A DNA stretch of 33,747 nucleotides. Origin: Sulfurovum sp. Lineage in GTDB: Bacteria; Campylobacterota; Campylobacteria; Campylobacterales; Sulfurovaceae. Numbering within the stretch: position 1 is the first letter of the stretch; each line of letters begins with the position of its first letter. Under the pieces are notes generated by a model, which worked only from the letters and a program-made list of their open reading frames with translations, did not search any database and had not been told where the DNA came from. The DNA is taken from positions 1-33,747 of the forward strand of contig WFYB01000052.1 of NCBI GenBank assembly GCA_015490315.1, given 5' to 3'. Of this stretch, positions 30,615-33,747 are shown in pieces. The position numbers were made by a program, and so were the translations under genes.

Positions 30615-32787
30615 AATCAATGTCAACAATTTGGACGAGATTTATGAGTTTAACAAGATAGCCAAACAGGCAAGCGGTGCAGTGATGTACCGACAGGGCA
30701 AAGCCGTTTTGATCGCGGCAGTAGCGATCGATGAAAAGGCGGTCGATGAGGATTTCCTTCCTCTGACGGTGCAGTATATCGAGAAATCCTATGCGGCGGC
30801 GAAGATCCCCGGAGGATTTATCAAGCGTGAGACCAAACCGGGTGATTTTGAGACATTGACTTCACGGATCGTTGACCGCTCACTCAGACCGCTCTTTCCT
30901 GACGGTTTTCACTACCCTGTGACGATCACAGTAATGGTTGTCAGCAGTGACAGCGAAGTCGATATGCAGGTAGCGGCACTCCATGCGGCTTCTGCAGCAC
31001 TGTATGTATCGGATATCCCGGTGACTCAGAGTATCGCTGCTGTGAGACTCGGGAAGATTGACGGAGAACTTGTGGTCAACCCTACATTGTCTCAGCAGGA
31101 TGAGAGTGTCCTCGATCTGTTGGTGGTCGGATCGGGCAGGGATGTGATCATGATCGAAATGCGCACGATCGCGTCTGAGGTGATCGATGATATCGAGATC
31201 GATCCCGTACTCGACCCTGTGGTGAGCAGCGTGCCTATGGTACTTGAACATCAGGAGTGCAATGAGCTTGATGAAGAGGCACTTGTAGAAGCCATTGCCT
31301 TGGCAAAGGAGAAGATCGACGCAGTATCCAAAGCGTATGAGAGTGCGTTTGCGGAGTTTGTGAGAGAACCGCTGGCGCTGGAAATCGCAGATGAGAAGAT
31401 CGATGAGGTACTCTATGACTATATCGCCAAACACTTTGCCGAAGATATCGAAAAAGCGATCTCTCACATGGCAAAGAGCGAACGTTCAACCGAGCTGAAA
31501 AAGGTACGTACCAAGATACTCGAACAGCTTGAAGCAGAGGGACTCGAAGCAGACAAAGAGCTGGTATCCAAAGTCCTCGAACGCTACAAGAAAACCGTGG
31601 TGCGCAGCCAGATACTGGACAAACATATCAGAGCTGACGGCAGAAAGCTCGATGAGGTACGCCCGATCTCGATCGAGACCAACCTGCTTCCGTCTGTACA
31701 CGGCTCCTGCCTCTTTACACGCGGACAGACGCAGGTGCTTGTCACCGCGACACTGGGCGACAAAAAGGATGCCCAGATGTTCGAGCTGATCACCGACAAG
31801 CAGAGCAGATCGGAGCACTTCATGGTGCATTACAATTTCCCGGGCTTCTCAGTAGGGGATGCGAAGTTTATCGGTGCGCCGGGTCGTAGAGAGCTGGGAC
31901 ACGGCAACCTCGCTAAGCGTGCGCTCGAGCCTGCAATCCCTCTGGACTTTGACGGTACGATCAGACTGGTATCGGAAGTGTTGGAGAGCAACGGCTCCTC
32001 CTCTATGGCGACGATCTGCGGCGGTTCACTCGCACTGCGCTCTGCTAATATTGAGATGGTAGACCTTGTTGCGGGTATCGCAATGGGACTGGTCACTGAC
32101 GGTGAACGCTATGCGGTACTGACCGATATCATGGGGCTCGAGGATCATGACGGCGACATGGACTTCAAGGTAGCGGGTACCTCCAAGGGGATCACGGCAC
32201 TGCAGATGGATATCAAGCTTGGCGGTATCGACCTTGGCATCCTCAAAGATGCACTGATTCAGGCAAACAAAGGCAAGCAGCATATCCTCTCGATCATGAA
32301 AGAGGCAGAGGCGAATATCCAGGAGAGTACCGCACTTCCAGCAACAGAGCACTTCTCTATTCATCCGAGCAAGATCGGTGAGATCATCGGCAAAGCGGGA
32401 GCAACGATCCGGGATATCATCGAGAAATTCGAAGTGAGTATCGATCTTGATCGAAGTGAAGGCAAAGTCAAAGTCTCCGGAGAGGACAAAGAGAAGGTAG
32501 CCGCCGCCAAAGCACATATCCAGAAGATCGCAGAAGCGCCGGTCAAGCAGCAAATGACCTATGAACCGGGCAAGATCTACAAAGGAAAGGTCAAACGCAT
32601 CGTTGATTTCGGTCTCTTTGTCGAGATGCCGGATGGCTACGATGCCCTGCTACACATCTCCAAGATCGCCAAAGGGCGCATCAACGATCTGCAAGAGCGT
32701 TACAAAGAGGGTGATGAGATCGATGTCGTCGTGCTGGAGCAAAAAGGTAAAAAAGTAGAGCTTGCAACACCGGAGTATTTAGCCTGA
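30595..32787 (+). CDS. pnp: Polyribonucleotide nucleotidyltransferase (PNPase)
   Basis: Phosphorolytic 3'-5' exoribonuclease of the degradosome. The ATG at 30595 (AAAGGAAA upstream) gives 730 residues; a longer frame from 30538 uses a TTG inside the previous gene and adds non-family sequence. Two RNase PH domains lie at ~1-210 (GKAVLIAAVAIDEK, SLRPLFPDG) and ~300-540 (GRKLDEVRPI, LFTRGQTQVLVTATLG, GAPGRRELGHGNLAKRALEP, DHDGDMDFKVAGT with its catalytic Asp residues). KH follows at ~550-615 (IHPSKIGEIIGKAGATIRDI) and S1 at ~625-700 (KGKVKRIVDFGLFVEM). Length and motifs are standard. Confidence 0.96.
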   Translation: MQAKSVEINVNNLDEIYEFNKIAKQASGAVMYRQGKAVLIAAVAIDEKAVDEDFLPLTVQYIEKSYAAAKIPGGFIKRETKPGDFETLTSRIVDRSLRPLFPDGFHYPVTITVMVVSSDSEVDMQVAALHAASAALYVSDIPVTQSIAAVRLGKIDGELVVNPTLSQQDESVLDLLVVGSGRDVIMIEMRTIASEVIDDIEIDPVLDPVVSSVPMVLEHQECNELDEEALVEAIALAKEKIDAVSKAYESAFAEFVREPLALEIADEKIDEVLYDYIAKHFAEDIEKAISHMAKSERSTELKKVRTKILEQLEAEGLEADKELVSKVLERYKKTVVRSQILDKHIRADGRKLDEVRPISIETNLLPSVHGSCLFTRGQTQVLVTATLGDKKDAQMFELITDKQSRSEHFMVHYNFPGFSVGDAKFIGAPGRRELGHGNLAKRALEPAIPLDFDGTIRLVSEVLESNGSSSMATICGGSLALRSANIEMVDLVAGIAMGLVTDGERYAVLTDIMGLEDHDGDMDFKVAGTSKGITALQMDIKLGGIDLGILKDALIQANKGKQHILSIMKEAEANIQESTALPATEHFSIHPSKIGEIIGKAGATIRDIIEKFEVSIDLDRSEGKVKVSGEDKEKVAAAKAHIQKIAEAPVKQQMTYEPGKIYKGKVKRIVDFGLFVEMPDGYDALLHISKIAKGRINDLQERYKEGDEIDVVVLEQKGKKVELATPEYLA

Positions 32788-32806
32788 TTTAACACAATAC
32801 CTGCTA

Positions 32807-32815
32807 TACTTTCGC
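32807..32815 (+). promoter_or_regulatory. Extended -10 promoter of atpE
   Basis: TGCTATACT shortly after the pnp stop predicts a transcript with a leader of about 130 nt before atpE. The leader can form several small hairpins, the clearest being CAGTG-GTGA-CACTG (32868-32881, GNRA loop) and AGTC-GAAGA-GACT (32911-32923). Confidence 0.5.
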
Positions 32816-32951
32816 CGTTTAATGAAGTGATAAGTAGGGAAATCGGTTGCATTTATGTGCCGGTTGGCAGTGGTGACACTGTTTACGCTATCCGAACGGA
32901 CTTCTAAAACAGTCGAAGAGACTTAAACTCTATTAATAAAAAGGATACAAA

Positions 32952-33257
32952 ATGAAAAAGTTTTTCTTACTTTTCTTGGCACTCGGTGCTGTTGCTTTCG
33001 CCGGTGAAGGTGAATCTATGATCAAAGCATACTCTGTAGTCGCTGCAGGTGTTGGTCTCGGTCTTGCTGCTCTTGGTGGAGCGATCGGTATGGGTCACAC
33101 TGCTGCTGCAACTATCGCTGGTACAGCGAGAAACCCAGGTCTTGGCGGTAAATTGATGACTACAATGTTCATTGCACTTGCTATGATCGAAGCGCAGGTT
33201 ATCTATACACTTGTTATCGCGCTTATCGCACTTTATGCAAATCCATTTATCGGATAA
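32952..33257 (+). CDS. atpE: F1Fo ATP synthase subunit c
   Basis: The rotor-ring proteolipid of the ATP synthase membrane sector. It is 101 residues, of which the first ~17 (MKKFFLLFLALGAVAFA) form a cleavable signal-like leader, characteristic of Campylobacterota. Two membrane helices flank the polar loop ARNPG (~59-63). The ion-binding carboxylate is E80 (AMIEAQVIY). The Na+-ring ligands known from Ilyobacter (Gln in helix 1, Ser-Thr after the Glu) are replaced here by M47 and Ala-Gln, so the ring is probably proton-coupled. The ATG follows AAAAGGA. It stands apart from the other atp genes, as in related genomes. Confidence 0.95.
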   Translation: MKKFFLLFLALGAVAFAGEGESMIKAYSVVAAGVGLGLAALGGAIGMGHTAAATIAGTARNPGLGGKLMTTMFIALAMIEAQVIYTLVIALIALYANPFIG

Positions 33258-33278
33258 GTTTTAAAGCTATTTTTTAAG

Positions 33279-33309
33279 GTTGTGCGGGTATAATCCCGTC
33301 ACAACTTTT
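33279..33309 (+). terminator. Intrinsic terminator of atpE, loop carrying TATAAT
   Basis: GTTGTGCGGG-TATAAT-CCCGTCACAAC followed by TTTTG forms a 10-bp stem with one bulged T. The loop TATAAT (33289-33294) is a perfect -10 box, so the element may also hold the promoter of the tRNA gene 64 bp downstream. Confidence 0.75.
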
Positions 33310-33357
33310 GTTCAAGTCCTGATCAGACTTTCAAAACGATCGCTACATTTCAGATAT

Positions 33358-33443
33358 GCGTCAGTGGTGGAACGGTAGACACGCCAGCTTGAGGGGCTGG
33401 TGGGCATTAGCCCGTGGAGGTTCAAATCCTCTCTGACGCACCA
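33358..33443 (+). tRNA. tRNA-Leu (anticodon GAG)
   Basis: An 86-nt class II tRNA. The acceptor GCGTCAG pairs with CTGACGC and is followed by encoded ACCA. The anticodon arm is CCAGC-TTGAGGG-GCTGG with anticodon GAG, reading CUC/CUU leucine codons. A long variable arm (TGGGCATTAGCCCG) and the T arm GGAGGTTCAAATCCTCT complete it. No intron or mismatch was seen. Confidence 0.96.
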
Positions 33444-33500
33444 TCATCATAAAATCCCCAAAATGACACAATTTCTTCTCTCAATGAGATAAAAAACCTT

Positions 33501-33632
33501 CGCCCATTCAAATCATAAGTGCAATTCACATCTAAATTAAGCAGCTACTTCTTTAGCGTATTCTTCCGCCCATTCAAATCATAAGTGCAATTCACATCTA
33601 AATTAAGCAGCTACTTCTTTAGCGTATTCTTC
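33501..33632. repeat. Perfect 66-bp tandem duplication at the insertion-sequence end
   Basis: Two identical 66-bp units (33501-33566 and 33567-33632). Each contains, on the minus strand, the last nine codons and stop of the transposase, a short tail, and the terminal inverted-repeat-like GTGAATTGCACTTATGATTT. The inner unit belongs to the intact gene; the outer one is an extra copy of the element's end. Confidence 0.92.
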
Positions 33633-33747
33633 GAAAAAGACCTCATAAGGTGTCCTGAATCCAAGTACCTTCCGTGGTCTGTGATTTAACTTTTCCTGTA
33701 TGGTAATGATTTCCTCCTTTGAAACTTTTGTAAAGTCAGTTTTTTTA
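33512..33747 (-). mobile_element. IS30-family insertion sequence, right end (truncated by window)
   Basis: The sequence contains the 3' end of an IS30-type transposase gene plus terminal sequence GTGAATTGCACTTATGATTTG, which resembles IS30-family inverted repeats. The other end lies outside the window, so integrity and target duplication cannot be judged. It is inserted about 60-120 bp downstream of tRNA-Leu. Confidence 0.75.
33603..33747 (-). CDS. IS30-family transposase, C-terminal 47 residues
   Basis: I translated this frame from the window edge to a TAA at 33605-33603. The product includes EKLNHRPRKVLGFRTPYEVF and ends EEYAKEVAA. The NHRPRK(V/C)LGFRTPYEVF block is the conserved C-terminus of IS30-family DDE transposases, just after the catalytic Glu region. 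The catalytic residues themselves lie outside the window. The reading frame is undamaged in the visible part, and the duplicated outer copy repeats only its last nine codons. Confidence 0.88.
   Translation of the reverse strand, partial: KKTDFTKVSKEEIITIQEKLNHRPRKVLGFRTPYEVFFEEYAKEVAA

Noticed and set aside
33501-33632. CRISPR-like direct repeats
   Set aside because: The repeat units are directly adjacent with no spacers and coincide with the coding end of an insertion sequence, so this is a tandem duplication. No CRISPR array or cas gene was seen in the window.

Overview
The window looks like chromosomal DNA of a Campylobacterota (epsilonproteobacterial) bacterium, probably of the Sulfurovum/Sulfurimonas kind. 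This is inferred from protein character and gene order: bamD next to lon, an atpE standing alone and encoding a leader-bearing c subunit, purD-lptD-(J-domain)-(PRTase)-pnp, and frequent extended -10 promoters without a clear -35. Most genes are housekeeping. The accessory and regulatory content lies in the intergenic regions and in one signalling operon.

Layout. 1-1021 (minus): 5' part of an AT-rich gene for a large exported surface-type protein, running off the left edge and preceded by a GEMM-I (cyclic di-GMP-I class) riboswitch at about 1105-1170. 1379-4568 (plus): bamD and lon. 4620-10053 (minus): a tightly packed phosphorelay operon reading Aer-like PAS protein, Hpt protein, NIT-domain hybrid histidine kinase and CheY-like receiver. 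It is preceded by a second GEMM-I riboswitch at about 10137-10206, whose downstream sequence can sequester the Shine-Dalgarno of the PAS gene. 10342-12614 (minus): DUF721/DciA-like gene and uvrC. 12711-17170 (plus): nadB, nhaD-type antiporter, guaA. 17171-17639: a repeat-rich intergenic region with several palindromic elements. 17640-20469 (plus): zinc-ribbon membrane protein, transglutaminase-like protein, htpG. 20513-22822 (minus): membrane PAS-GGDEF-EAL protein with a degenerate GGDEF and an intact EAL domain. 23049-25842 (plus): DUF1931 histone-fold protein, HdeD/DUF308 membrane protein, CDF metal transporter, hemD. 25876-26064: a likely 6S RNA, followed by a ~104-bp palindromic element. 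26225-32787 (plus): purD, lptD, J-domain protein, PRTase, pnp. 32952-33443: atpE and tRNA-Leu(GAG). The right edge holds the 3' end of an IS30-family element with a perfect 66-bp tandem duplication across its terminus.

How it fits together. The most interesting theme is second-messenger control. Two independent GEMM-I riboswitches, one ahead of a surface protein and one ahead of a redox-PAS/nitrate-type phosphorelay, share a 34-kb window with an apparently active cyclic di-GMP phosphodiesterase. The riboswitch ahead of the PAS gene explains why a naive ORF call there extends 46 codons too far upstream. The rest of the window serves envelope assembly (bamD, lptD), protein quality control (lon, htpG), RNA turnover (pnp), purine, NAD and haem synthesis (purD, guaA, nadB, hemD), DNA repair (uvrC) and ion or energy homeostasis (nhaD, CDF, atpE).
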